Origin: PALSA-911 sp963743035
GTDB taxonomy: Bacteria > Pseudomonadota > Alphaproteobacteria > Acetobacterales > Acetobacteraceae
NCBI GenBank assembly: GCA_963743035.1
Contig: CAVUOB010000003.1
Span: 372,001 to 436,000 of the forward strand
Length of the DNA: 64,000 bases
Reading direction: 5' to 3'
The notes under the pieces are model-generated. The model saw only the letters and a list, made by a program, of their open reading frames with translations. It ran no database searches and was not told the DNA's origin. This document shows positions 38,580-47,232 of this stretch, piece after piece; position 1 is the stretch's first letter, and the number at the start of each line of letters is the position of its first letter. The position numbers were made by a program, and so were the translations under genes.

Positions 38580-39815
38580 TCAGGCCGCGCGGGCTTCGAG
38601 CAGCTCGTCGGCCGGCCCGAAGAACTCATAGCGCAGCCTCTCGGCCGGAACCCCCTTGCCGGTCAGGCCGCCGACGAGCGCGCGCAGGAACGGCCTGGGG
38701 CCGCATAGATAATAGGTCGCCTCGGCAACGGGCGTGTGCCGGGTCAGCCACTCGGTGGAGATCATCCCGGCCTCGTCATAGTCGCGCCCCAGCCGGTCCG
38801 CCGCACCGGGTGAGGCGTAGAAAACATGGTGGCGGATCCCGGCCGCCTGTTCGGCGAGGCTGCGGACCGTGTCGCGCATGGCGTGCACCCGGCCGTTCTC
38901 CGCCCCATGCACATACCAGGTCGGCAGGTCCGGGCGGCGTGCCGCGATCGTCTCCAGCATGCTGACCATGGGCGTCAGCCCCACCCCGCCGCTGAGCAGC
39001 ACCACCGGCTTCTGCGTCCCGGTATCGAGGAAGAAATCGCCCGCCGGCGCAGCAACCTTGAGCACGGTTCCCGGCCCGGCGTGGTCGTGCAGCCAGTTGG
39101 ACGCCTGCCCGGCGGGAAGGCCCGGCGATGCCTCGCGCTTGACCGTGATGCGGTAGGCGCGCGGGTTCGGCGCGCAGGAGATCGAATAGTTGCGCCGCAG
39201 CCTGCCGATCCCGGGCAGGTCGAGGGCGAAGCCAAGATACTGGCCGGGCTTGTGCTCGGCGACCCGTCCGCCATCGGCGGGGACCAGCACGAAGGAGCGG
39301 ATGATGTCGCTCTCCTGCGTCACGCTCTCGATCACGAAGTCGCGCCACCCGGTCCATCCGCCAGGCTGCGCGGCATGCTCGCGATAGATCGCGGCCTCCC
39401 GCCCGATCAGCAATTCGGCCAGAAACCAGTAGGCCTCGCCCCAGGCCCCGACGATCTCCGGCGTCGCGGCATCGCCGAGGGTTTCGCCGATGGCGCCGAG
39501 CAGGGCCGTGGCGACGCTCGGATAATGCTCCGGCAGGATGGTAAGCGCCGCGTGCTTCTGTGCGATCCGTTCGACGGCGCCGCCGAGGGCGCCGAGATTG
39601 TCGATATTGCGCGCATAGGCCAGCACCGCCGCGGCCAGCGCCCGGGGCTGTGCTCCGCTCGCCCCCTGATGCGACTGGTTGAACAGTTCGCGGACATCGG
39701 CGTCCTGGAACAGGCGCTGGTACATGCGCTGGGTGATGTCGAGGCCATGCGCCTCGAGCGCCGGAACGGTGGCCTTGATCAGGGCGATGGTAGAGGCGGA
39801 GAGCGGCGTTGGCAT
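38580..39815 (-). CDS. hmp: flavohaemoglobin, nitric oxide dioxygenase
   Basis: 411 residues: globin domain (1-140) with proximal-His IAQKHAALTILPEHYPSV, FAD-binding domain with PGQYLGFALDLPG and RRNYSISCAP, and NAD domain with LLSGGVGLTPMVSMLE and YYLCGPRPFLRALV. It converts NO and O2 to nitrate using NAD(P)H. A 29-bp palindrome lies upstream of its start, and an NsrR-like repressor is divergent, so NO-dependent derepression is likely. ATG 39815 gives the family start (TPLSASTIALIKATVPALE). Confidence 0.96.
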   Translation of the reverse strand: MPTPLSASTIALIKATVPALEAHGLDITQRMYQRLFQDADVRELFNQSHQGASGAQPRALAAAVLAYARNIDNLGALGGAVERIAQKHAALTILPEHYPSVATALLGAIGETLGDAATPEIVGAWGEAYWFLAELLIGREAAIYREHAAQPGGWTGWRDFVIESVTQESDIIRSFVLVPADGGRVAEHKPGQYLGFALDLPGIGRLRRNYSISCAPNPRAYRITVKREASPGLPAGQASNWLHDHAGPGTVLKVAAPAGDFFLDTGTQKPVVLLSGGVGLTPMVSMLETIAARRPDLPTWYVHGAENGRVHAMRDTVRSLAEQAAGIRHHVFYASPGAADRLGRDYDEAGMISTEWLTRHTPVAEATYYLCGPRPFLRALVGGLTGKGVPAERLRYEFFGPADELLEARAA

Positions 39816-39866
39816 GGCAGGATCCTTGTCGTCCACGGGTCGTCGCGGACAGGGACGGCATCGCGT

Positions 39867-39930
39867 GTTAAGTGGCATTCGCGATACCACTTAACCCTAG
39901 CCGCAATTGTGGTATAGTCAATACCAGTTT
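39867..39930. promoter_or_regulatory. candidate NsrR operator between hmp and nsrR
   Basis: A 29-bp near-perfect palindrome (39867-39895) has arms GTTAAGTGG and CCACTTAAC, with inner CATT/GATA matching at all but two positions. A second dyad, GGTAT-agtca-ATACC, lies at 39911-39925. Both contain the core TGGTAT-like half-site. Their position between the divergent hmp and nsrR starts fits autoregulated NO control. Confidence 0.7.
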
Positions 39931-39942
39931 ATAGGTGCAGCC

Positions 39943-40386
39943 ATGCGATTGCTCAGTTCAACCGATTTCGCCCTGCGGGTGCTGATGCTGCTCGCAACCG
40001 TTCCGCCGGACCGCCCGCTCAGCGTGGAGGCGCTGTCGCGTGAGCTCGGCGGGCTGTCGCGGAACCATCTGCACAAGATCGTCCAGGACCTGGCGGCGCT
40101 GGGCATCTTGCGCACGGTGCGCGGCGCCGGGGGCGGAGTGAAGCTGGCGGTTGCACCGGAGGAGATACGGGTGGGAACGCTGATCCGGCAGCTGGAGGGC
40201 GATCAGCCGGTCGTCGAATGTTTCCGCGCCGATGGCGGCTGCTGCACGCTGACGCAGCGATGCCGCCTGCGCGGCTTCATCCGCGATGCCCGCGAAGCGT
40301 TCTATCGAAGCCTGGATGCGCACACGGTCGCGGACTGCCTGAAGCCGAAGCTGGCCGCAGGATCGGCCCTGTCCCTCGAAAGCTAA
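39943..40386 (+). CDS. nsrR: Rrf2-family NO-sensing repressor, NsrR type
   Basis: 147 residues. The winged-helix N-terminus MRLLSSTDFALRVLMLLA is typical of NsrR, and the recognition part is LSRNHLHKIVQDLAALGILR. The Fe-S ligand region reads VECFRADGGCCTLTQRCRLRG (shown as VECF, GGCC, QRC), with three or four usable cysteines. NsrR loses its cluster to NO and releases target promoters. It is divergent from hmp across the paired palindromes. Confidence 0.92.
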   Translation: MRLLSSTDFALRVLMLLATVPPDRPLSVEALSRELGGLSRNHLHKIVQDLAALGILRTVRGAGGGVKLAVAPEEIRVGTLIRQLEGDQPVVECFRADGGCCTLTQRCRLRGFIRDAREAFYRSLDAHTVADCLKPKLAAGSALSLES

Positions 40387-40390
40387 TGCG

Positions 40391-40867
40391 ATGCCCGACA
40401 TCGCCATCGCGCGCGCCCTGCATGTCCTGTCGATCGTGCTGTGGATCGGCGGCGTCTCCATGGTGACGACGGTGCTGCTTCCCGCGATCCGGCGCGCGCA
40501 ACCGCCGGAGCACCGCTTCGCGCTTTTCCACTCCATCGAACACCGGTTTGCCGCGCAGGCCCGCTGGACGACCGTGATCGCGGGTGCGAGCGGCTTCTAC
40601 ATGACCTGGCGGCTGGACGCCTGGGACCGGTTCGGGTCCGTCGGCTTCTGGTGGATGCATGCGATGGTCGCGATCTGGGCCCTGTTCACCCTGATGCTGT
40701 TCGCCATCGAGCCCTTGTTTCTCGAAGGCTTCCTGGTCCGGCGCGCGGCCGCCGACCCGGAAGCAACGTATCGGCTGGTGGAATGGCTGCATCGCCTGTT
40801 GCTCACCCTGAGCCTCCTCACGGTGCTCGGCGCGGTGGCAGGCGCCTACGGGCTGAATTTCTTCTAG
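40391..40867 (+). CDS. four-helix membrane protein, CopD-like
   Basis: 158 residues, beginning 4 bp after the nsrR stop, so co-transcribed. Four hydrophobic segments: RALHVLSIVLWIGGVSMVTT, WTTVIAGASGFYMTWRL, FWWMHAMVAIWALFTLMLFA and LLLTLSLLTVLGAVAGAYG. Histidines in the first and third helices (ARALHVL, WWMHAM) could bind haem or metal. I cannot name the family with certainty. Its place next to nsrR suggests a link to NO or respiratory stress. Confidence 0.7.
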   Translation: MPDIAIARALHVLSIVLWIGGVSMVTTVLLPAIRRAQPPEHRFALFHSIEHRFAAQARWTTVIAGASGFYMTWRLDAWDRFGSVGFWWMHAMVAIWALFTLMLFAIEPLFLEGFLVRRAAADPEATYRLVEWLHRLLLTLSLLTVLGAVAGAYGLNFF

Positions 40868-40885
40868 GCCGCCATCCGTCGGGTT

Positions 40886-40918
40886 CAGGGCCGTTTCATT
40901 CTCGATGAAACGACCCTG
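40886..40918. terminator. bidirectional terminator hairpin
   Basis: CAGGGCCGTTTCAT and ATGAAACGACCCTG pair over 14 positions with one mismatch and a 5-base loop. It lies between convergent genes ending at 40867 and 40925, 18 bp and 7 bp away, and has short T/A stretches inside the stem rather than a tail. Confidence 0.7.
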
Positions 40919-40924
40919 GCTCCG

Positions 40925-42163
40925 TCAGGCCTTGATCATCGGGCAATTGCCTTCGGACATCGGGCGGAAGGCTTCGTCGGCGGGGACGGTGGCGATCAGG
41001 TTGAACACGTCGCCGGGGCCGCGGCTTTCCGCCGGCGTCTTCACCCGGAACAGATAAGACGGATGCAGCTTGCGGCCATCCGCCCGGATCGATCCCTTGC
41101 CGAAGCAGTCGTCGTCGGTCGGCATCGCCTTCATCGCGCTGACCATGTCGCGGCCCGACGCCTTGGCGCGGGCGACGCCGATCTCCTTGGCCACCTTCAG
41201 GTAATGCGTGATGGAGCTGTAGTTGCCGGCGTTGTCCATGTTCGGGAACACGTTGGCCGGCAGGTTCGGCCGCACCCGCGCGGTGAAGGCGCGCGTGCGG
41301 TCATTGAGGTCCCAGTAGAAGGTCTGGTACAGCGTCAGGCCCTGCGCGGCCGGCAGGCCCATGGCCAGCACGTCCGTGATGAAGGCCAGGCCGATCAGCA
41401 CGGTGCCGTTGCGCGCCAGGCCGAATTCCTTCGCCTGCTTGAAGGAGTTCAGGAAGTCGCTGCCGGCATTGGCGAACACGATCACCTTGGCGCCGCTCGA
41501 CTGCGCCTGCAGCAGGTAGGAGGCGAAATCCGTGGTGCCGGGGAACGGAAAGGTCGTGGAGCCGATCACCTTCCCGCCGGCGGCGTTGATGAAGCCGGTC
41601 GCGTCGCTCTGGAACGTATGGCCGAACGCGTAGTCGGCAGTGATGAAATACCAGGTGTCGCCGCCAGCCTTCACCGTGGGGGCGGCGAGCGTATGCGCGC
41701 CGCACCAGGTATCCATCGTCCAGTGGATCAGGTTGGGGCTGCAGGACGCGCCGGTCAGGGCCGAGGAGGCGGCGCCGGTGTTCAGGTGCACCTTGTTCTT
41801 CTCGTTCACCACCGTGTTGCAGGCCAGCGCCACCGCCGAGCTGCCGACGCCGACGATCACGTCCACCCCCTCGCGGTCTATCCAGCCGCGCGCGACGCTG
41901 GACGCGATGTCCGGCTTCTGCTGGTGGTCGCCGACCAGCAGTTCGACCTTGATGGACGGATTGGCGTCGGTGAACTCCTTCACGGCCTGGCGCGCGCAGA
42001 CCGTCCCGGTCGGGCCGGTCAGGTCGCGATACGGCCCGGACTGGTCGTCCAGCACGCCGATGCGGATGGTTTCGGCGGCGGCCTGGGCACGGGCGGACCG
42101 CGCCCCGGCCCCGGCAACAGCCAGCGCGGTGCCGGCGACGGCGGCGCGTCGGGTCAGATTCAT
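40925..42163 (-). CDS. branched-chain amino acid-type ABC substrate-binding protein
   Basis: 412 residues with signal MNLTRRAAVAGTALAVAGAG and a type I periplasmic binding fold: ETIRIGVLDDQSGPYRDLTG, VDVIVGVGSSAVALACNTVV, WYFITADYAFGHTFQSDATG and AKVIVFANAGSDFLNSFKQA. It belongs to the large LivK-like expansion common in this bacterial group, whose ligands range from amino acids to aromatics. No permease genes are close. Confidence 0.9.
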   Translation of the reverse strand: MNLTRRAAVAGTALAVAGAGARSARAQAAAETIRIGVLDDQSGPYRDLTGPTGTVCARQAVKEFTDANPSIKVELLVGDHQQKPDIASSVARGWIDREGVDVIVGVGSSAVALACNTVVNEKNKVHLNTGAASSALTGASCSPNLIHWTMDTWCGAHTLAAPTVKAGGDTWYFITADYAFGHTFQSDATGFINAAGGKVIGSTTFPFPGTTDFASYLLQAQSSGAKVIVFANAGSDFLNSFKQAKEFGLARNGTVLIGLAFITDVLAMGLPAAQGLTLYQTFYWDLNDRTRAFTARVRPNLPANVFPNMDNAGNYSSITHYLKVAKEIGVARAKASGRDMVSAMKAMPTDDDCFGKGSIRADGRKLHPSYLFRVKTPAESRGPGDVFNLIATVPADEAFRPMSEGNCPMIKA

Positions 42164-42273
42164 CAGATTGTCCTTGGAACGTTTCGTTTATGTTTGGTCA
42201 GCGCCCGCGAGCATGAACGACAAGCGGCAATTTGAAAAGGCAACCTTGCGTCCGGCTGCCCCGTGGTAGCCAA

Positions 42274-42302
42274 GGCAACGCAACCGGGGTAATGGCGTTG
42301 CC
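42274..42302. promoter_or_regulatory. inverted repeat in the divergent promoter region
   Basis: GGCAACGC (42274-42281) and GCGTTGCC (42295-42302) form an 8-bp dyad with a 13-bp spacer, between the two divergent solute-binding protein genes. This could be an operator shared by both. No regulator gene is adjacent. Confidence 0.4.
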
Positions 42303-42350
42303 AATGCCGGCGTCAGACGAGGCGCGCCGGGACAACGAACGAGGAAACGC

Positions 42351-43541
42351 ATGACGCTCACGAGAGCCGGAATTGTCGCGATCGCCTGCCTGGGTGTCCT
42401 GGCCGGCCTGACGCCCGGATACGCCCGCGCCCAGGGCGCACCTCCCGGCAAGGAGATCCTGATCGGCCAGACCATGCCCTATTCCGGTCCGGCCTCCTCC
42501 TACAGCACCATCGGCCTGGTCGAGCAGGCCTATTTCACCATGATCAACGAGCAGGGCGGGGTGAACGGCCGCCCCATCCGGCTGCTGAGCGTGGATGACG
42601 GCTACAGCCCGCCCAAGACGGTGGAGCAGACCCGCAAGCTGGTGGAAAATGACGGCGTGCTGCTGATCTTCGATGCCATGGGCACGGCGCCGAACAGCGC
42701 CATACAGAAATACCTCAATGCCAAGAAGGTGCCGCAGCTGTTCATTTCCAGCGGCTCGGCCAGATTCAACGATCCCAAGCAGTTCCCGTGGACCATGCCG
42801 TGGCTGCCGAGCTACGAGGCGGAGGGGCACGATCTCGCGGCCTATGTGCTGCGCACCCGGCCGGATGCGAAGATCGCGATCCTTTACGAGAACGATGACA
42901 TCGGCAAGGACTACATCCGCGGCGCCGAACGCGCACTCGGCGACAAGGCCGCGTCCATGATCGTCGGCAAGGCCAGCTATGAAGTTACCGATGCGACGAT
43001 CGACAGCCAGATGGTCACGCTGAAGGCCACCGGCGCCGACACGTTGATCAGCGTCGCGGCGCCGAAATTCACCGCGCAGGTGATCCGCAAGGCCCGCGAC
43101 CTCGACTGGAAGCCGCTGCATCTGATCAGCGATATCGGCTCCTCCATCGCCTCCGGCCTGCAGCCGGCGGGGCTGGAGAACGCCGTCGGGATCGTCACCG
43201 GCGCCTATGTCCGCGACCCCACGGACCCCGAGACGCAGGCGAGCGAGGCCTACAAGACCTGGCTCGCGTTCATGCAGAAATATTTCCCGGCCGGCAATAT
43301 CACCGACCTCAACAACGTCATCGGCTACTCGATCGCGCAGACCTTCGTGCAGGTGCTGAAGCAGAGCGGGGACGATCTCTCGCGCGAGAACATCATGCGC
43401 CAGGCGGCCAACCTGCACGATCTCAAGCTGCCGATGGTGATGCCCGGCCTGGTGATCAACACCAGCCCCACCGACTATCAGCCGCTGAAATCGGTGGTGC
43501 TGGTCCGCTTCGACGGCCAGCATTGGAAGCCGCTCGATTGA
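42351..43541 (+). CDS. branched-chain amino acid-type ABC substrate-binding protein
   Basis: 396 residues, with a signal peptide ending near YARAQG (about residue 26). Blocks: ILIGQTMPYSGPASSYSTIG, VNGRPIRLLSVDDGYSPPKT, IAILYENDDIGKDYIRGAER and GIVTGAYVRDPTDPETQ. A LivK-like receptor. It is divergent from a second receptor of the same superfamily (40925-42163) but not closely similar to it. A GAGGAAACGC ribosome-binding region precedes ATG 42351. Confidence 0.9.
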   Translation: MTLTRAGIVAIACLGVLAGLTPGYARAQGAPPGKEILIGQTMPYSGPASSYSTIGLVEQAYFTMINEQGGVNGRPIRLLSVDDGYSPPKTVEQTRKLVENDGVLLIFDAMGTAPNSAIQKYLNAKKVPQLFISSGSARFNDPKQFPWTMPWLPSYEAEGHDLAAYVLRTRPDAKIAILYENDDIGKDYIRGAERALGDKAASMIVGKASYEVTDATIDSQMVTLKATGADTLISVAAPKFTAQVIRKARDLDWKPLHLISDIGSSIASGLQPAGLENAVGIVTGAYVRDPTDPETQASEAYKTWLAFMQKYFPAGNITDLNNVIGYSIAQTFVQVLKQSGDDLSRENIMRQAANLHDLKLPMVMPGLVINTSPTDYQPLKSVVLVRFDGQHWKPLD

Positions 43542-43554
43542 TCCTCCAGAGTTG

Positions 43555-43581
43555 CAGCCGCCCGGTTTTTGCCGGCGGCTG
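43555..43581 (+). terminator. intrinsic-type hairpin after the solute-binding protein gene
   Basis: CAGCCGCC and GGCGGCTG pair around a loop containing GGTTTTTGCC, 14 bp after the stop at 43541. The T run lies in the loop, not after the stem, so efficiency is uncertain. Confidence 0.5.
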
Positions 43582-43707
43582 TCCTGGTGATTGCCACTAT
43601 GATTTCGCTGTCATCTCGCATATTTACTGCCAGCGTTGCATTACTGGAAATATCGGGCGTCGGACGACCGGCACGATCAACGCATTGGAAATTACAGGAG
43701 AACGCTG

Positions 43708-44088
43708 ATGCTGTACGATGGTGGCTTTACATTCGCGAATTTCCTGACGGACGTCTTCGCGATTTTCATGTTCATCCTGTGGTTCTGGCTGCTGATCACA
43801 GTGATCGGCGACCTGTTCCGCCGCCATGACGTGTCCGGCTTCGTCAAGGTGCTATGGGTGATCCTGCTGGTCGTGCTGCCCTATATCGGCATATTCGTCT
43901 ATCTGCTGACCCAGGGCCGGGGAATGGCCGAACGCAACCAGGCGCGCGCCCAGCATGTACGCGAGGAACTGCGCCACATGGCGGGCTTCAGCGTCGCCGA
44001 CGAGATCGAGAAGCTCGACCGCCTGAAGGCCAGCGGGTCGATCTCGGCAAACGAATACACCCAGCTGCGGGCCCGCCTGTTTCAATAG
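43708..44088 (+). CDS. small membrane protein with PLDc_N-like helices and SHOCT tail
   Basis: 126 residues. Two transmembrane helices (VFAIFMFILWFWLLITVIG and VLWVILLVVLPYIGIFVYLL), as in the N-terminal domain of cardiolipin synthases. A basic/helical linker and a C-terminal SHOCT motif, VADEIEKLDRLKASGSISAN, follow. SHOCT domains are short oligomerisation helices. A CAGGAGAAC ribosome-binding site (43695-43703) precedes ATG 43708. The function is unknown. Confidence 0.8.
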   Translation: MLYDGGFTFANFLTDVFAIFMFILWFWLLITVIGDLFRRHDVSGFVKVLWVILLVVLPYIGIFVYLLTQGRGMAERNQARAQHVREELRHMAGFSVADEIEKLDRLKASGSISANEYTQLRARLFQ

Positions 44089-44599
44089 CCGCCAGCAGCG
44101 GCGATCAGCTGGCGCTTTCGTCAAGGAAGCGCCGGCATTTCCGCGTCTCGGGATAACCCCGTCACGAGCCGGCGGTCCCCCGCTTGCCCGGGCTGCCCAG
44201 GGCCGGGCAACGCCGCCTGAAGGGACCCAGGACGGCGGAGGCCCCGTTGCATCAACCATCTCGCATCTGACGACCCAACCCCTTGAAAAGCTTTGCGGCT
44301 TTCTTCCGCATTCTGCCAAGCCGCAAACAGTCCCGACCCGCGCTCCGGCCGCGCACGCCGCCAGGCACGCCGTCAACCAGGCTCTTGAACCGCGGAACGA
44401 AGCGGTATGACGTCCCGATCCAGCGGGGTCCGCCTGGCCAATTGCAACAAAGACCGGGACATGCCTCAACCTGTTTGTTGCAGAACACGGTCGTTTGCGA
44501 TTAGCTTGTGATTGCGGCAGGCGAACGGGCCGCGCATCGGGGAATCCCGGAAAAGGCAGTCAGATCCGTATCAGCACGCCGATCAAACCAGGACATCCG
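44089..44599. other. gene-free gap
   Basis: These 511 bases contain short open frames on both strands, but none with a ribosome-binding site plus family resemblance. A GCCAGC/GCTGGC dyad just after the SHOCT gene may be a terminator. The frame of the GNAT-like gene is open upstream to 44495 but has no convincing start there. Confidence 0.5.
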
Positions 44600-45556
44600 A
44601 TGAACGCGACGCCCGACTTGGCTAGGAATCCCGACTTGTCTAGGAGCAAAGAGACGCTGGTTGTGGAGCCCGCCGCGGCGGCACGCCAGCCGTCACAGGG
44701 AGGCGTGCGTTGCCGCGAAATCGGGGCGGACGATATCGGCGCTGTTCTTGACCTTCTTTGCGAAGGCTTCACCAGGCTACCGCGGAGTCATTGGGCGGCA
44801 GCCCTCGAGCTCATGCGAACCCGTGCGATACCGGCCAGCATGCCACGCTATGGCTACACGATCGAGAGTGACGGAAACCTGGTGGGAATACTCTTGCTGA
44901 TCGCGGCCGAGCTACGCTGTGACGGAAAGACAACAACGCGCTGCAATGGGTTGGCCTGGTACGTCCGGCACCAATTCCGCGCCTACGCCCCCGTCCTGTT
45001 GAACCGCTCTCTGCGCCTGCCTGCAGACATGCACCTGAACGTGTTTCCGGCCTCCCACACTTTTCCCATCATTGAGGCGCTGGGTTTCGTCCGCTTCACC
45101 AACGGGATCTCCCTGTCGGTTCCGGCAGTCACGCTGCGATCGGGCCGAATCCGGATCCTTCCTGCCGGCCGCCTGGCCGAGGCAAGGCACCCGATACCGG
45201 ACGAAGATCGCAATCTGCTCATCGAGCACCACCGGGCAGGATGCATCGCCCTGTGGTGCGAGACGGCAAAAGGCGGACACCCGTTCGTCTTCCGCCGGCG
45301 CGTCGTCAAGTCGTGGCTCCCATGCGCGCAGCTGATCTATTGTCGCGATCTGGAAGACCTGACCCATCTGGCGGGACCGGTTGGACGTTACCTGCTGCGC
45401 TCAGGAATGCCGGTGGTCCTGGCCGCAGCCAACGGCGCAATGCCAGGTGTCCCTGGGGTCTATATGGATGGCAAGTATCCGATGTACTATCGGGGCACGA
45501 CACGGCCGCAAGTTGGCGACCTCGCCTACACCGAAGCAGGGCTGTTCGGCTTTTAG
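44600..45556 (+). CDS. GNAT-like acyltransferase of unknown substrate
   Basis: 318 residues from ATG 44600. An N-terminal unstructured stretch of about 35 residues precedes VRCREIGADDIGAVLDLLCE, which resembles the first strand and helix of GNAT N-acetyltransferases. GNLVGILLLIAAELR could be the strand leading to the acyl-CoA site, and a second lobe follows (IIEALGFVRFTNGISLSVPA). The canonical QxxGxG/A P-loop is not clear, so the catalytic assignment is tentative. It lies upstream of a P450 on the same strand in a lower-GC accessory stretch. Confidence 0.6.
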   Translation: MNATPDLARNPDLSRSKETLVVEPAAAARQPSQGGVRCREIGADDIGAVLDLLCEGFTRLPRSHWAAALELMRTRAIPASMPRYGYTIESDGNLVGILLLIAAELRCDGKTTTRCNGLAWYVRHQFRAYAPVLLNRSLRLPADMHLNVFPASHTFPIIEALGFVRFTNGISLSVPAVTLRSGRIRILPAGRLAEARHPIPDEDRNLLIEHHRAGCIALWCETAKGGHPFVFRRRVVKSWLPCAQLIYCRDLEDLTHLAGPVGRYLLRSGMPVVLAAANGAMPGVPGVYMDGKYPMYYRGTTRPQVGDLAYTEAGLFGF

Positions 45557-45892
45557 AATGCCACTTCGAAAGCGCGCCTCGCATGGGTCAGGAAAGTCGA
45601 CCCGTCGGTCGGAGCACGCAATGGCGCGTTGGCAGGACCGGTACCGGGTTACAGGGGGGCAGGATCGGTCCGCAGCACCTTCGGCTTTCCCCGTGGTTTA
45701 CCGAAGCGGGACAACGGAGACCCTGGCGAATGGCATCGCCGCACGCAGGGCGCATTGCCGGGCCGTGTCGGCGGCGCGGGATGCAGGTTCCCGGCCTGTC
45801 GATCGATGTCCGATCATGGCGTTGCGTCATGTGCGTTGCGGAGGCGAACAGCCGCCGCTCTCGGCAAGCCAGGTGAACAGGAGCTTGAAGAC
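45557..45892. other. gap between the GNAT-like and P450 genes
   Basis: Across 336 bases I see open frames on both strands but no motif, ribosome-binding site with start, or repeat that supports a gene. It could hold the P450 promoter. Confidence 0.4.
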
Positions 45893-47191
45893 GTGAACAC
45901 AATTCATGAAGTCATACCGCCAGGACCTGCCGTAGAATATGACAGGTCTCAAGACCTGCTTGTATGGATGAGAGATCAGTTCTCTCAATTCGGGGATATT
46001 TTCAAGGCATCCATCTACGGTGCCAGCGCGTATGTGAGCAGGGACCCCCAACACGCCCAGCACGTACTCCGCAAGAACTGGCAGAATTACAGGAAAGGTC
46101 TGGCAATCAAGCGGATTGACCTGCTGCTTGGCAAAGGCCTTATGGTGAGCGAAGGCGATTTTTGGAAAAGGCAGCGGCGGTTGATCCAGCCCGCGTTCCA
46201 CAAAGACGTCATTGCCGGAATGAGGGATATCATTGTCACGGCCAACGCTGCGCTACTCAACGATTGGGAGCGCGCCGCACGAAACAAGGAAAGTATCAAT
46301 ATAACCCATGACATTAGCGTCATGGTGCTGGACGCCGTGCTTATGTGCATTTTTGGCGAGGATTACGGCCAGATCGCTCCACATTTCCGGATCCTTTCCG
46401 ATAAATCGGCACGCGATCTTCAGTTCGCACACGCATTCCGGTCGCTGGGGAAGCTTGTCATCCAGGTCGCCGCCCAACGGCGGGAAAAGGACGTCGTCGC
46501 GTCGGACCTTCTTGCCATGCTGATGGCGGCGCGCGATCCGCAGAACGGCGAAGCCATGTCGGATCGTCAATTGGTCAATGAGATCATGACCCTCATTGTT
46601 GCCGGACACGAAACCACCGCCAGCAGCCTGAATTGGATCTGGTACCTTCTGTCCGAGAATCCCGAAGCCGCGGAAAGATTGTCGCGAGAACTCGCCGACT
46701 TCGATAGCGAGGATCCCCGCCTCGATCAGCTGCCGAGGCTCACCCACACGCGCCGCGTCATCGAGGAGGCGTTACGCCTATATCCGCCCGGCTGGCTGAT
46801 GACGCGCAGGGCGCTCAAGGACGATCGGCTCGGCGAATATTTCGTCCCTGCGGGAACGGAAATCTATGTGCCGCCTTACTTCATCCAGCGGCACCCCGAT
46901 CTCTGGGAGGCGCCAGATCGCTTCGATCCCGATCGCTTCGATCCCGATCGATCGAAGGATCGGCATCCTCTGGCAATGCTCCCGTTTGCGGCAGGCCCGC
47001 GAAACTGCATTGGCGAACCGCTGGCCCGGTTGGAAATGCAGATTCACCTGGTCATGATCGCCAAGAAGCTGCGGCTGCGATACGAACGCAAGACCCCGCC
47101 GGAAATGGAGTCGGGCGTCAATTTGCGCGCCAGGCATGACTTCATCATGACGCCGGAGATCAGGGAACTGCCCATCTCCTCATTCGCTTAA
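45893..47191 (+). CDS. cytochrome P450
   Basis: 432 residues from GTG 45893, preceded by AGGAG (45878-45882). All P450 hallmarks are present: helix C WxxxR (FWKRQRRLIQPAF), I-helix IVAGHETTASSLNW (near 235), K-helix ExxR in IEEALRLYPP (near 293), and the haem loop PFAAGPRNCIGEPLARLEMQ with Cys near 371. It is a soluble single-domain form that needs external ferredoxin and reductase, neither of which is nearby. The overall pattern recalls the CYP102/fatty-acid-hydroxylase-like branch. A 15-bp tandem duplication encodes DRFDPDRFDP near residue 345. Confidence 0.95.
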   Translation: MNTIHEVIPPGPAVEYDRSQDLLVWMRDQFSQFGDIFKASIYGASAYVSRDPQHAQHVLRKNWQNYRKGLAIKRIDLLLGKGLMVSEGDFWKRQRRLIQPAFHKDVIAGMRDIIVTANAALLNDWERAARNKESINITHDISVMVLDAVLMCIFGEDYGQIAPHFRILSDKSARDLQFAHAFRSLGKLVIQVAAQRREKDVVASDLLAMLMAARDPQNGEAMSDRQLVNEIMTLIVAGHETTASSLNWIWYLLSENPEAAERLSRELADFDSEDPRLDQLPRLTHTRRVIEEALRLYPPGWLMTRRALKDDRLGEYFVPAGTEIYVPPYFIQRHPDLWEAPDRFDPDRFDPDRSKDRHPLAMLPFAAGPRNCIGEPLARLEMQIHLVMIAKKLRLRYERKTPPEMESGVNLRARHDFIMTPEIRELPISSFA

Positions 47192-47232
47192 GGCGGCAGC
47201 AATCCGCCTGATATACGCGATTCTCGGCGTCG

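Noticed and set aside
44252..44504. Short open frames on both strands upstream of the GNAT-like gene
   Set aside because: No ribosome-binding site, no family motif, and overlapping frames on both strands.
45588..45902. Minus-strand frame between the GNAT-like and P450 genes
   Set aside because: Arg/Pro-rich peptide without motif or ribosome-binding site, overlapping the P450 start region.
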